A stretch of 64,000 bases of DNA from Kiritimatiellia bacterium (lineage in GTDB: Bacteria; Verrucomicrobiota; Kiritimatiellia; WLWN01). Of this stretch, positions 30,455-40,452 are shown piece after piece. The position numbers and the translations under genes were made by a program. Under the pieces are notes generated by a model. It was not told the DNA's origin. It saw only the letters and a program-made list of their open reading frames with translations, and ran no database searches. Position 1 is the stretch's first letter, and every line of letters begins with the position of its first letter. Location: contig WLWN01000001.1 in assembly GCA_012103575.1 (NCBI GenBank), positions 387,792 to 451,791 on the forward strand, written 5' to 3'.

Positions 30455-30715
30455 AAGAGGTTCTAAAACGTTCGAATTAATAGGTGTCGCTAAGGGCCTA
30501 AATTTCTTCTTCTAAGACTTGGAATAGATGTCATTGTATGCTACCAAAAATGAATTCTAATGTGCTTATATCTTTTCTCCTCTCTGTTTGGGTGAACTGT
30601 TAGGCGAAAGGATGCACACTTGGAGATTAAAAAGTCGAAAATAGATGAAGAGTAGAGACAGCCAGAAAAGAATCCAAAATATGGAACGAATTTTTGGGGT
30701 CATTTCCAGATCTGC

Positions 30716-31638
30716 AGACTCAACTTACAAGTGCAAAACTGAAGCTGTCCATCATTTCTTTGGGCGTTCTATATTCTAAGCATTTTCTCGGTCTATTATT
30801 CAGTAACTCCACAGCCCAGCTCAACTGAGCGGAGCTGTGGGCAGCAAAGTCGGTTTTCTTCGGGAAAAACTGGCGAAGCAAACCATTCGTATTTTCGTTG
30901 CTCCCTCTTTGCCAAGGGTTTCTCCCTTCAGCAAAGAAAATGGGGGTTGCTATTTTTTTCTGTAGTTTAGCATGGCTGGCAAACTCCATGCCATTATCTA
31001 CAGTCACCGTTTTACAGGCCTCTTTTCTCGTTTGGCCCTGAATAGTGTCACCTTCCCAATGGCCTGCCACCTTGCGACTTTCACCCTCTTCGGGGCGTTG
31101 GTCAATCATCGTTTGGTTGTGTATACGTGAATGGCTTTTCCGAGTCGCTCGTTTTTTCTTTCCGGGGCCACGCAAGTATTTTCGGTAGCCAGCCCCTCTT
31201 GGACTGTACAAGTAGCGGTAGATCGTCATTCGACTGATGGGAGGGTCATCTTCTAGCTTTCTTCGACCTTCAATCTGTTCTGGAGACCAATACTTCGCCA
31301 GGAGAGTCTCCACTTGTTCTTTGCTAGCTCCCATCACTTTTTGAGGCTTTCGAGCTAGCTGTAATCGGCTTTGAGCCAGGCCATTTGCGGGTCTTGGGTA
31401 ATAGCGGCCACGGACTTGATTACGGCGAAATTCGCGCCAAATAGTCGAGGGGGATCGGCCCAGGCGACGGCCAATTTGAGATAAGCTATATTTTTCTTTT
31501 AGCATCTGGGCTATCACTTCTCGTTCATAACGGTTTAAATGTTCGTAGGTTCGTGGCATTCTATGTTCTCCTTTGGGGGGGGTCAGATACCCAAAGAATG
31601 AACTATGCTGCGGACCTTTGCACTTGTATTGTTACTCT
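30716..31638 (-). mobile_element. IS30-family element type b, copy 1 (deleted)
   Basis: Ends share AGAnT...TACAAGTGCAAA inverted repeats, with the transposase between. At 923 bp it is exactly 117 bp shorter than copy 2 (48400-49439) because of one internal deletion. It sits directly in front of the signal peptide of the LVIVD pseudogene and has removed that gene's start. Confidence 0.8.
30720..31559 (-). pseudogene. IS30-type transposase b with internal 117-bp deletion
   Basis: 279 residues in one frame. The N-terminal helix-turn-helix (KYSLSQIGRRLGRSPSTIWRE) and the EGDTIQG, DNGMEF and RGSNENTNG motifs remain, so the DDE residues are nominally present. But 39 residues between RKEAC and KTVTVDNG, present in the sister copy, are missing. 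The deletion is bounded by CCTGT direct repeats, as expected from replication slippage. Removing a strand and helix from the RNase H-like core should inactivate it. Confidence 0.8.
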
Positions 31639-32208
31639 ACCCTTCTATCTTCGATTCTCTATCTTTTTTCTCATTTCGTCTTCTTCCTTCGCTCAGTATT
31701 ACTATGCTGTGGAGGATATCGTTGCCAATCAAATTCTTCGTCGTGGCACAACCAGTAGCACGGGTATCCCTGCGGGGACTCTGATCATGTCGAGCCGCTG
31801 CCGCAGCTGGAGGCATTGCTTTTGTTGGAACCGCTGATGGCGCAAATGGTGAAGTGGTACAAATCGATGTAGTTACTGGTGACATCATCAGTCGTTTAAC
31901 TTTCAGCAGCGATATTCATGATGTGACCTTAGCTGGAGATCATTTTTATGTGTATACCGTGAATGCCTTATATGTAGTTTTAAATGATAATGGTCTTATG
32001 AGTGTGGTGGGTTCGCTTGCATTGGCGGGGTCTGCTAACGGTTCGATTGGACGTATGCGGTTTTTTGTAGGTAGCGATACTGCGTATACGGTTCATAGAG
32101 CAGGCTATAGCACTATTGATGTTAGTAACCCAACTCAACCAACGTTGATTACCTATCAAATGACGACCCAGTTTGGATGGAAAGATATTTCTATCAATGG
32201 TTCAGGTA

Positions 32209-33432
32209 TTGAGAATTGTAATATTAAATGCCCAAAAGAAGATATTGTAAAACAGGAGTGTTCCATGCCGAAATCTTCTAGATTTGAAAACTCGACAGAA
32301 GACAAAAAAAGGAGAAAGACATGGAACAAATCAAGAGTAGTATTCATCCCCGAAAAGGCAAGCATTTGACACAGAAAGAACGGATCATGATTGAAACAAT
32401 GCTCAAAAACCGAGGACGTCCTTTGGAGATAGCCAGCTATCTGGGAAGGCATCGTCGAACCATAGAGCGCGAAATCAAACGTGGGGAGGTAGAGCATTTC
32501 GATACAGAACTGCGAAAGAAGAAAGCATACAGCAGTGATCGAGCCCAGGAACTTCATGATCTAAATGCGACGGCCAAGGGACCTGAGCTTAAGCTTGGAA
32601 AGCATCATGAAACGGCCGTGTTTATCAGCGAGCACATTCTTGTTCACAAACGCTCACCCGATGTGGTTGCTCCTTTGCTTAAACAAGAGCAGAGACCTGC
32701 AGCGGTGAGTACAAAAACGCTGTATACCTATATTGACCAAGGTCTCATCCCGGGGGTGAGCAACGAGTCCCTATGGGAAAAACGAAAACGGATAAAACGA
32801 AAAAGACGTGCTATTAAGCGGGTTAAAAAGCAACATGCCCGAAGGACCAGTATCGAAAAACGACCTAAGACCGTAGAAAAACGCGAGGAATTTGGGCGCT
32901 GGGAATTGGATTTGATCGTCGGCGGAAGAGGAACTTCAAAACCGGTTTTAATGACGTTAGTAGAAAGAAAGACCCGAATGCTAAGGGTGAGAAAACTTTC
33001 GGATAAAACACAGGCATCGGTTCTGCAGGCCCTCAAAGCGATCGAAAGATCGATGGGAGTTGGCCCATTCAGATCGATGTTCAAGTCGATTACAGCCGAT
33101 AACGGGAGCGAGTTTCTCGACGTGGAGCAGATGGAGCGTTCCGGATTTAGCAAAAAGAGACGTGTTAAACTCTATTATGCTCACCCGTATTCTTCCTGGG
33201 AACGAGGCTCCAACGAAAATGCCAACCGTATGGTTCGTCGTTTTGTCGCCAAAGGAGACAACATCGGAAAATATACCATCGACCGTATTGGTGAGATTGA
33301 AAAGTGGATTAACAACTATCCTCGCAAGATCCTAGAATACAAGCCCGCACAGGAGTGTTTCGATTTGGAGATCGCCGCATGAACAGAAGCTCTCAGGTCC
33401 ATTTTTTGCGGCATTTAATTTTACAATCCACC
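32209..33432 (+). mobile_element. IS30-family element type a, copy 1
   Basis: 1,224 bp, the same length as copy 2 at 40534-41757. Imperfect inverted ends: ATTGTAATATTAAATGCC on the left and ATTGTAAAATTAAATGCC as complement of the right. It interrupts the LVIVD gene. No flanking target duplication could be read, so later rearrangement or a very short duplication is possible. Confidence 0.85.
32321..33382 (+). CDS. IS30-family transposase a, copy 1
   Basis: 353 residues. N-terminal helix-turn-helix (RPLEIASYLGRHRRTIEREI) near residues 30-50 binds the element ends. The DDE catalytic core shows WELDLIVG near 195, TADNGSEF near 253 and SSWERGSNENANRMVRRF near 290. AAGGAG lies before the ATG. The frame is intact and differs from copy 2 at only a few residues (for example RELRKKK/ELQKKK, FGRWELD/SGHWELD), indicating recent movement. 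Probably active. Confidence 0.92.
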   Translation: MEQIKSSIHPRKGKHLTQKERIMIETMLKNRGRPLEIASYLGRHRRTIEREIKRGEVEHFDTELRKKKAYSSDRAQELHDLNATAKGPELKLGKHHETAVFISEHILVHKRSPDVVAPLLKQEQRPAAVSTKTLYTYIDQGLIPGVSNESLWEKRKRIKRKRRAIKRVKKQHARRTSIEKRPKTVEKREEFGRWELDLIVGGRGTSKPVLMTLVERKTRMLRVRKLSDKTQASVLQALKAIERSMGVGPFRSMFKSITADNGSEFLDVEQMERSGFSKKRRVKLYYAHPYSSWERGSNENANRMVRRFVAKGDNIGKYTIDRIGEIEKWINNYPRKILEYKPAQECFDLEIAA

Positions 33433-34975
33433 GCTGCTGTAAGTCCGAATAGCACATTAGGTGGGGGGCAACACATTTCACGGTATGATGTGAGCAATCC
33501 AACCAATGTGAATGTGTTTATTACCCAGTATCAAACACCTGGCATTGCTCGGGCCGTCTCGATTTATAATGGGTTGATTTATGTCGCTGACGACACAGCA
33601 GGTATGCAAGTCATTAACTATTTATCGTATGACACAGCGGGGAACCCGCCGAGCATAACCTTGTCAGCCAGTTTCCTATTGAGCCCTGCTGAAGCAGAAG
33701 AAGGCAAACGCGTCCGAGTTACAGCCAATGTAAATGATGATGTGCAGGTTCGTAATATGGAGTTTTATATCGATGATGTGAAAGTCGCTACGGACGTAAA
33801 TTTCCCTTTTGAACATCATTTTATCACTCCTGAATTAGCAGGCCAACCTACCTTTTCCTTGCAGGCACGCGCAAGCGATACCGGAGCAAATATAACCTGG
33901 ACGAGCAACCTGAATGTTACCCTCACACCCGACACAACGCCTCTACAGGTTGTACGCGTAGCGCCTTCCCAGGGAGCTATATTGGGAAGTATGGGGACCA
34001 ACGCTGCGTTCTTCAATGAACCCATGGATGCGTTGAGTATTACATCGAGCGTTTCTTTAAAAGAAACAGGTCCGGACGGTCTGTTTGGTACGGCTGATGA
34101 TATAGATGTACCTGTTGTACCCGATTGGCGTGAAGATGTGTCAGGTATTTTCTTCAATCCAGAACAAGCCCTTACGACTGTGTATTATCAAGCCGAAGTA
34201 AAAACCAATGTCGCTGATTTAGCAGGAAACATATTGGTTTCAAACGTTACTTGGAATTTTCGCGTATACTTCATCGCCAATGACAGCGATGGGGATGGTG
34301 TACCAGATGCCACAGAACTCCTGTTAGGCCTTGATCCCAATGAGGTCGATACGGATGGGGATGGTATTTTAGATGGAGAAGAAGATTATGATGCGGATGG
34401 GTTATCCAATATCTAAGAGGTGGTCCTGGGCACGGATCTCGACGATACGGACACGGATAATGACGGAATTTTAGATATCAATGAAGATAGCGATGGGGAT
34501 GGTCTGACTGATATTGAAGAATTGATTACATATAACACAGATCGCTTTAATCGGGACACCGACGGGGATGGATCTAACGATGACGACGAGCTCTCCCATG
34601 GATCCAATCCTTTAAGTGAAAACAGTCTTCCTCCCAGCGCTCTAGGAGGCAGCGTGATGGGCGTTACTTTTTCTATTCGCAACAATGCCGTTGGTTATAG
34701 TAGTGAGTTTGGTGCCGTGAACGGTATAGCGTTTTCGATCAGAAATCTGTTTGATGTCAGTGACGGTTTTGGGCAGGTTAGAGGGGATGCTGTTTCGATT
34801 AGAAACCTTTTTGATGTGGGGGAGAATTTTGGATGGGTCCATGGACCGAACTTTTCAATGCAAAATAAGGTTCCGCCTCAGCTTATTCTAAAACAGGTGG
34901 ATGGAGATATATTTAGCGTAGAAAATCATGAACCGTAAACAGAAAAAAATGTTCGTGGGCCTAAAATAATAAGGA

Positions 34976-36633
34976 CCTGAATCCGTCAGCTATCGCTTCG
35001 GAAGGCGTTTTGGGGCTCAAAAGTTGAAAACTTTTTCCTTGAGATGCTCGCTTTTGGGCGGATTGGGACCGGCAAGTATTACCCTGATGAATTTTTTGAG
35101 CGTACAGGTCAGATTCACTCTGATTTGACCATTTTGGGGCGTAGGCCTCCTTGGGCAGTCGCCTTAGAGTATTGTTAAAGGTGCACGGAGGGCTATGCGA
35201 AGGAATGGGCAATATCTTGTATCACTTCAGACCAGCGACAACGCTTGCCAAAGTGAAGTTCAATTCGTCCGGCGTGGCGGACCAATCGAACCGCGCAATA
35301 AACGATATTTTTGAGAACCGTTTTGATTCGCCAGCGCGGGATGTTGATTTTCTGCGGGGCAAGCCCAGCCCGTTTGATGACCTCTTGGCCAAGACCGCGC
35401 AATAGGTTGAAGGCCACCATGGCGCATAACAGAATAATCTTATTGGCACAGGGTCTCCCCGAAGGCAATCGCTCAACATCAAGATCGCTTTTGAGTTCAC
35501 TATGGTACTGCTCGCTGGGGCCATGTCCATGATAGAGATCTAGCACCGTCTTGGCACGACAAGAGAGGTTCGTCCACCAGGTGTTCACCTCAAGTTTAGG
35601 AACCAGAAGTTTCTGACCATCGATATCGATGGTGCGTTCAATCACTTCGAAGGCCACCGGGACACAAGGGTGGTTTTGGTCACCACCGGGATGGAAATGA
35701 TCGAAAAAGCCTGTGTAAACGTTCTTGCCTTCACGACTGTCTTGTTTGTCTCCAACTCGGCGTGCAAGGGCCAGCATTTGTTCAGGACATTCGCGGCGAG
35801 GATTTCGCTTTACGATAAAATAATGATCCCCAAAAGCGTCGAAGTTATCGGCCGCAGCGTTGCCACTATCAAGCCGAAGCAGACATTTTCCACCCAGGCC
35901 CAGGGTTTGGAGCGTTTCAACGCTGCGGGCAATAAACGCGGTCGTTCCCGACTGACAATGTTGTTTACCGGGTCGAAGTTCGCACTCAAGCATGTGGCCT
36001 TGAGTGCCCACATAGGCAAATATCAGGGCGTAACCATCATGGCCCTTCTAGGTGTAGGAAACGCCTTCTTTTGAAGAGCCTGAATGATCCAAAGGGCTCA
36101 CATCGATATCGACGGGAACAAGATCAAGCCCTTCGACATCTACCTAGCCAAAGGGGCCCGAGGAAAGAAATTCGGTGTTGAGTTTGCGTAGCCCCACATG
36201 GGTTCTAGCTGGGGGCAGGTTGTCGAAACGACGTCGGAACACCGGCTCAGAGGCTACCTTTTTAACTCCCCTTTTTAAGTCCAAAGGCATTCATAAAAAT
36301 CTCATCACCCCGGTACAGGTCGATATCATTGAAATCGGTTCGACCGTTGCAAAGTAAGCCGATCTGGGTAAGGAGGATCTCCCGATCAGAGATCGCATCG
36401 GAGCGGCGTGGTTAAAAATTGGAGGGAAGAATCCGTTGAGCATGATCCTCAAGCAGCAGGCCGCAAAGATGATTTCCGCTTGTGCTGTTGAGTTCGCCCT
36501 TGCCAGTCTTTATTTTATATTGTTTCATATACACACCTGTTGGGGTGGGGTTGTTTGTTTGAATACGGGTATCCTCCCCGCTTTAGCCCAACAGGTAATG
36601 AAAAATCGTCAGATTTTATCTGACGGATCCAGG
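34976..36633 (-). mobile_element. IS1380-family element, full length, inactive
   Basis: 1,658 bp bounded by CCTGAATCCGTCAG (34976) and, at the right end, the complement CCTGGATCCGTCAG (36633). The right terminus also holds a perfect 8-bp-arm hairpin next to the end. The 14-bp right end is identical to the outer ends of the 163-bp MITE. No target duplication is visible (AAGGA left, TTTAA right), so a flank was lost. It cuts off the start of the glycine-rich gene to its right. Confidence 0.85.
35193..36528 (-). pseudogene. IS1380-family transposase, multiply broken
   Basis: It starts MKQYKIKTGKG at 36528 and can be followed as RRSDAISDREILLTQIGL, DIDLYRGDEIFMNAFGLKK, VASEPVFRRRFDNLP, VDIDVSPLDHSGSSKEG and HDGYALIFAYVG, then the long C-terminal frame 35193-36011 (DSGNAAADNFDAFG; GHGPSEQYHSELKSDLDVE; ERLPSG). 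Lesions: TAA in the N-terminal part, a frameshift after GLKK, TAG after SSGPFG and TAG in SYT-stop-KGHDGY. It cannot encode functional transposase, so MITE mobility would need another copy. Confidence 0.85.
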
Positions 36634-36634
36634 T

Positions 36635-37865
36635 TTAACACTTGTTTTGATCGTCTCCGAAGTAACTGCACAAACCTTTAATAGTGGATCAGATGGAACC
36701 GATGGGGCACTTATTATAAGTACGCCTGGGACGAGCGTCTTTGATCCAAGCTCTTTTACTCCTCTGCTTGATCCCGATGGAGATGGTGTTTACCATTTTA
36801 CAACCGTCATGGTTTCTACTGGGGTTACTGTTAGGTTTGATTCTGCTATTATGGGTAATAAACCTGTTGTGTGGTTGGCTACAGGCAATGTTCAAATTGA
36901 TGGTACACTTGATCTTGGGGAGAAACTGGGCACAATTTTTCGACTCCTGCTATACCCATTTCTGCCAAACCCGGTCCGGGAGGTTATGCTGGAGGAATAG
37001 GCTATCGGACCGCAAATGCATCAGGACCTTTGCTAGGGTATGGTCCGGGTGGAAGGGGCATTCCCACTACGGGCAATTATGGAGGTGGAGGGGGGGGGGA
37101 TATGCTTCAGTAGGTGGTGCTGGTTCTGGTAGTTCTGGTGGCCTAACGTATGGAAATATTTTTCTTCTTCCACTCATAGGAGGATCAGGCGGTGGCGGAG
37201 GGGGGGGAGTTGCTGACGGTGCTGGAGGAGGTGGGGGTGGGGGTGCTTTGCTGATTGCCAGCTCATCGAATATCATTATAGATGGATCTATTGACGCAAA
37301 AGGTGGTGCGGGTGGATCGGGGCTTGGATCGGGGAATAGTTCTCAACGGGGTGGTGGTGGAGGAAGTGGTGGCTCTATCCGACTGCTTGCTTCTGTTATT
37401 AGTGGTTCAGGCGCATTGTCCGTATATAGAGGTATTGGATCAAACGGTGGGGGATCTGGAAGTGATGGTCGAATTCGGTTAGAAGCGTTTGATCATAATT
37501 TTACAGTTGGAACGAATCCTGGCTATACCTACTCATCGCCAAGCGTTGTTTTCTTACCCACTAATAATATTGTTCCGTCGGTGCGTGTGGTGAGCGTCGA
37601 TGGGCAACTGGTTCCCGCCAATCCCACAGGATCTTTTGGTCCAGCCGATCTAGATATTACAAATGCCGCCCCTGTTACATTGGATATCGTAACAGAGAAT
37701 ATCCCAACAGGAGCGACTGTTACTGTGACCATGTGGTCGGAAAACGGCGGCAGCACAAACTTCACCTCATCGCCGCTGATGGGAACCGATCAATCGTCTA
37801 CGGGTACGGTTCCGGTTCCATTCGGATTTTCGCGATTTTATATCGATGCTTACTGGGCGAATTAA
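36635..37865 (+). pseudogene. Secreted glycine-rich protein, truncated and frameshifted
   Basis: A signal-peptide core (LTLVLIVSEVTA, cleavage before QTF) abuts the IS1380 end, so the true start codon is gone; an in-frame TTG is at 36647. The mature start reads NSGSDGTDGALIISTPG. Frame breaks occur after TLDLG near 36920 and in a run of ten G at 37090-37099. Across them the protein reads GPGGYAGGIGY, YGGGGGG, then a long glycine-rich part (GGSGGGGGGGVADGAGG, NIIIDGSIDAKGG) and a beta-rich C-terminus. Such Gly-rich polypeptides are typical of surface or extracellular matrix proteins. Function unknown. Confidence 0.65.
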
Positions 37866-37882
37866 GGACTACTCTTTTTTAT

Positions 37883-37941
37883 AATTAGGTTCTGTCCTGA
37901 AACTCCCCGCCGATAGGTGAGTTTCAGGACAGAACCTAATT
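37883..37941. repeat. 59-bp near-palindrome upstream of the sigma factor gene
   Basis: Two perfect 23-bp inverted arms (37883-37905 and 37919-37941, beginning AATTAGGTTCTGTCCTGAAA) flank a 13-base loop. It ends 12 bp before the sigma-factor ATG, so the transcript leader would fold into a very strong hairpin next to the ribosome site. It is either a tiny palindromic transposon relic or a regulatory element. No strong Shine-Dalgarno is seen between it and the ATG. Confidence 0.8.
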
Positions 37942-37953
37942 GTTAAGGTTGAA

Positions 37954-38568
37954 ATGAATAAAAAAAAGTTAGATCCGTCTAATATAAAGAACAACGAGAC
38001 AGAAATAGATGATCGCCATCTTGTTGAGCGAGCTAAACAAGGCGATGAGGAAGCATTTGGAGACTTGGTAAAGGTGTATCATCAAAGAGTTTATAATTTG
38101 ACCTATCGGTATGTGAACAATGCTCAAGATGCTCAAGAGCTTGTTCAACAAACGTGGATCAAGGTGTGGAACAAGTTACATACCTTTAAAGGGAACGCTA
38201 AGTTTTATACATGGGTTTATCGGATTGCAGGATTTGTTTGTCTTGATTATATACGAAAAAGATCTCGTCAAAAGGAAGTTGAATTATTAAGTGAATTTGA
38301 ACTTCCTGTTGCTTCTGGTGCCCAGATTCCAGCAAGCATACAGTCCAGGCCGGATCGCCAAGCCGAAAGAGCCGAAGTCAAATCGCGTTTTTATGATGTT
38401 TTGGAATCGCTTTCTCCAGAACATAAAATGACTTTAATATTACGCGAAGTAGAAGGGTTGTCATATGTAGAAATTGCTAAGATGATGAAGCGTCGAAAAG
38501 GGACTGTCATGTCTCGTATATTTTATGCTCGCAAAATTATCCAAGAAAAGCTAAAGGAGTTGCGATGA
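37954..38568 (+). CDS. ECF-type RNA polymerase sigma factor
   Basis: 204 residues with the two conserved regions only. Region 2 spans about 25-95 (DAQELVQQTWIKVW, KFYTWVYRIAGFVCLDYIRK). Region 4 spans about 145-200 (LSPEHKMTLILREVEGLSYVEIAKMM, with helix-turn-helix RKGTVMSRIFYARK). It directs RNA polymerase to a small regulon, usually cell-envelope stress. It overlaps the anti-sigma gene by ATGA. The 23-bp-arm palindrome directly upstream may affect its translation. Confidence 0.93.
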   Translation: MNKKKLDPSNIKNNETEIDDRHLVERAKQGDEEAFGDLVKVYHQRVYNLTYRYVNNAQDAQELVQQTWIKVWNKLHTFKGNAKFYTWVYRIAGFVCLDYIRKRSRQKEVELLSEFELPVASGAQIPASIQSRPDRQAERAEVKSRFYDVLESLSPEHKMTLILREVEGLSYVEIAKMMKRRKGTVMSRIFYARKIIQEKLKELR

Positions 38569-39071
38569 ACTGGACAAAAGCGGAAAAATGGATTAGTAGA
38601 GAACTGGACGGGGAATTAGCCCCCCAGCAAAGAGTTCGTTTGGAACAACATTTAAATGGATGTGTTGAATGTTATGCCCTAAAAGAAGAATGGGTTTCTT
38701 ATTCCTCTATGATTGGTCAAAAAATGGCTGTGGAAGGGGGGTACACAGCAACACAATTATGGTCAGATGTACGTAGCCGTTTACATGCTGAAGAGAAAGA
38801 TATAAGCCCTGTGGGCTTATTGGGGATGCGTCGTGCATGGGCAGGGGCTACACTCGGTGTTATTCTTGCTGTTGGTTTAACTCTATTTTTTATGCTTAAT
38901 AATTCATTTAGACATGACAAGCTTTCAGAGTATTCCGGGGTTACGGTGGAATGGGTTGAGACGGATATGCCCGAAGCCATGTCGATGGTTTATGAACATG
39001 ATGAAACAGGGTTAACCGTTATCTGGATTGTTGAAAATAACAATAATCAAGGGGGGCACATTGGTTCCTAA
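38565..39071 (+). CDS. ZAS-type anti-sigma factor
   Basis: 168 residues. The N-terminal domain has the zinc-binding anti-sigma motif His-x3-Cys-x2-Cys, seen as QHLNGCVECYAL near 29-38. One transmembrane helix (AGATLGVILAVGLTLFFML) lies near 93-112, with an extracytoplasmic C-terminal domain of about 55 residues. It would hold the sigma factor inactive until an envelope signal triggers release. It is coupled to the sigma gene by ATGA and overlaps the next start by about 11 bp. Confidence 0.88.
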   Translation: MNWTKAEKWISRELDGELAPQQRVRLEQHLNGCVECYALKEEWVSYSSMIGQKMAVEGGYTATQLWSDVRSRLHAEEKDISPVGLLGMRRAWAGATLGVILAVGLTLFFMLNNSFRHDKLSEYSGVTVEWVETDMPEAMSMVYEHDETGLTVIWIVENNNNQGGHIGS

Positions 39072-39475
39072 AAAATCCATTTCAATAGCTCTTTGGAGCG
39101 TTCTACTCTTTTCCATGGGCATTTCCTTTTCTGCGCAGGCAGCACCTGTTACCTTGAAAGCTTCTATGATTTTGGCTTCGGACACCCCTTCTCCTATGGA
39201 CTTTAGGCTGGACCGAGTTGAGTATAAATTAAGACGGATCTTTTCATTTGAGTACTATCAACTTTTAGGGGAGGGAGCCATAACGGTTGAACCACCTGTA
39301 CCTCTATACTTCAATGGCTCCAAAAGGGCGTATAAGGGCTAAGATTCGTTGGTTACGCGGTAAAAAGAGCATATTGAGTACCACGGTTACGATGAAAAAA
39401 GGAATCCCTGCGATTCTGGGTGGCCCTGCGCATAAGGGAGGCGCCCTTATCATTACATTGGAAGTTAAGCCCTAA
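39061..39475 (+). pseudogene. Small exported protein of the sigma/anti-sigma operon, frameshifted
   Basis: The probable start is TTG at 39061, preceded by AAGGGGGG and overlapping the anti-sigma stop. A signal peptide (ISIALWSVLLFSMGISFSAQA) is followed by APVTLKASMILASD and a frame break near 39312-39322, where AAAA in TCCAAAAGGG could derive from AAA. The other frame then continues GRIRAKIRWLRGKKS to LGGPAHKGGALIITLEVKP. Together about 137 residues. Exported third genes in such operons may be regulators or targets of the sigma system; this family is not recognised. Confidence 0.6.
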
Positions 39476-39526
39476 CAGATCATCGATTTAAATCTCATCC
39501 ATTCGTAACAACTTTTAATTACATAT

Positions 39527-40452
39527 TAGAGCGCTTCACGATTGAGGTGTCGCGATGTAGCACGAAGAAAACCAGCCGATTACGTCGTCGGGAGAAACCT
39601 CTTCGAACGCTTGTGTGATCGCTTCAGATAGTTCCTGCTGACTGCGGGCTGCAAGGCTGCCCAACCGATTCTTTATCTTGCCCCACATTTTTTCAATGGG
39701 GTTGAAATCGGGACTGTAGGGTGGAAGGAATCTTACATGGGCCCCACATGACTCAATGAGTTCAATGACCTTGGGATTGTGATGGACGCGAAGATTGTCC
39801 ATGATGATGATGTCTTCAGGTGAAAGAGTCGGGAGAAAAACCCGGCGAATATATTCTCCAAAAACAGCCGTCTCTGTCGCCCCCTCTACTTCCATGGCCG
39901 CTGTTGTTCCGTCCAGGCGGACCGAAGAAATCAAGGTGGTGGTACACCAATGTCCATAAGGCGTTTTGGCAAAAAGCCTGTTCTCGCCCAACGCCTGGCC
40001 CCGCAGACGAGTCATATTCGTTTTCGCCCCGGATTCATCAATAAAGACAAGGCGACTTGGATCAAGTTTGGCCACCTCTTGGATCCACTGCTTTCTCAAG
40101 AGATTTACATCCGCCTGGTCTTGCTCGCTGGCGTGAAGCGTTTTTTTATACCGGGAGCCCAACCGATTCAACGCCCGCTGTACGGCCATGATCGACCCTT
40201 TCGCGCCGCTCATGTTCTTGAGTTCTTCAAGCGTTGCATCGGGATGTTTGCCCCCCAGTTGAGCCAACGCCTTGAGCTGCTTTCCGCTGTAGAGGGCCTG
40301 ACGATGCCCACGCGGTCGGGGAGCGGTCTGTCCGGTTTCGTTGAAACGAGAGAGCCCACGCTGAAACGTTCTAAGATCTACACGATAAGAAGATGCGATA
40401 TCGGCCTGGGAACCTTTGCCCATTTTGTAGGCATCTATCGCACGCCGCCGGA
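39527..40452 (-). mobile_element. IS630-family element, copy 2 (5' side replaced by MITE half)
   Basis: The left end at TA 39527 matches copy 1. The other end is missing: at about 40452 homology to copy 1 stops inside the first codons of the transposase and half a MITE begins. One terminal repeat is therefore lost and the element should be immobile on its own, although its transposase frame is intact. Confidence 0.82.
39536..40423 (-). CDS. IS630 transposase, intact frame with altered N-terminus
   Basis: 295 residues from the ATG in YKMGKGSQADI. The frame is open well upstream: it reads back through RRRAIDAYK and, without a stop, through the adjoining MITE half (PFGPKGITKKPRR). The helix-turn-helix is near residues 1-30. 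The DDE motifs are VFIDESGAKT near 127, IIIMDNLRVHHNP near 208 and PPYSPDFNPIEKMWG near 242. Compared with copy 1 only MSIATAE is lost. It may be able to act in trans on copy 1, whose two ends are intact. Confidence 0.88.
   Translation of the reverse strand: MGKGSQADIASSYRVDLRTFQRGLSRFNETGQTAPRPRGHRQALYSGKQLKALAQLGGKHPDATLEELKNMSGAKGSIMAVQRALNRLGSRYKKTLHASEQDQADVNLLRKQWIQEVAKLDPSRLVFIDESGAKTNMTRLRGQALGENRLFAKTPYGHWCTTTLISSVRLDGTTAAMEVEGATETAVFGEYIRRVFLPTLSPEDIIIMDNLRVHHNPKVIELIESCGAHVRFLPPYSPDFNPIEKMWGKIKNRLGSLAARSQQELSEAITQAFEEVSPDDVIGWFSSCYIATPQS

Larger units (their letters stand above)
31639..34938 (+). pseudogene. Large secreted LVIVD/TSP3-repeat protein, shredded
   Basis: Fragments of one exported surface protein. 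A signal-peptide core (IFFLISSSSFA) starts right at the IS30b end, so the start codon is lost. A frameshift near 31790 leads into repeats with VQIDVVTGD and IDVSNPTQP (LVIVD-like propeller). An IS30a copy interrupts it at 32209-33432. Repeats resume with YDVSNPTNVNV, then Ig-like/SbsA-like regions and calcium-binding Asp-rich repeats (DSDGDGVPD, DTDGDGILD). A TAA at 34414 interrupts a repeat reading LSNI-stop-EVVLGTD. The C-terminus has repeated FSIRN units. At least four independent lesions are visible. Confidence 0.75.

Noticed and set aside
34971-36640. Target-site duplication around the full IS1380 copy
   Set aside because: The five bases on each side (AAGGA and TTTAA) differ, so none is claimed.
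37067-37276. Proline-rich protein on the minus strand
   Set aside because: It is the complement of the polyglycine region and has no start context.
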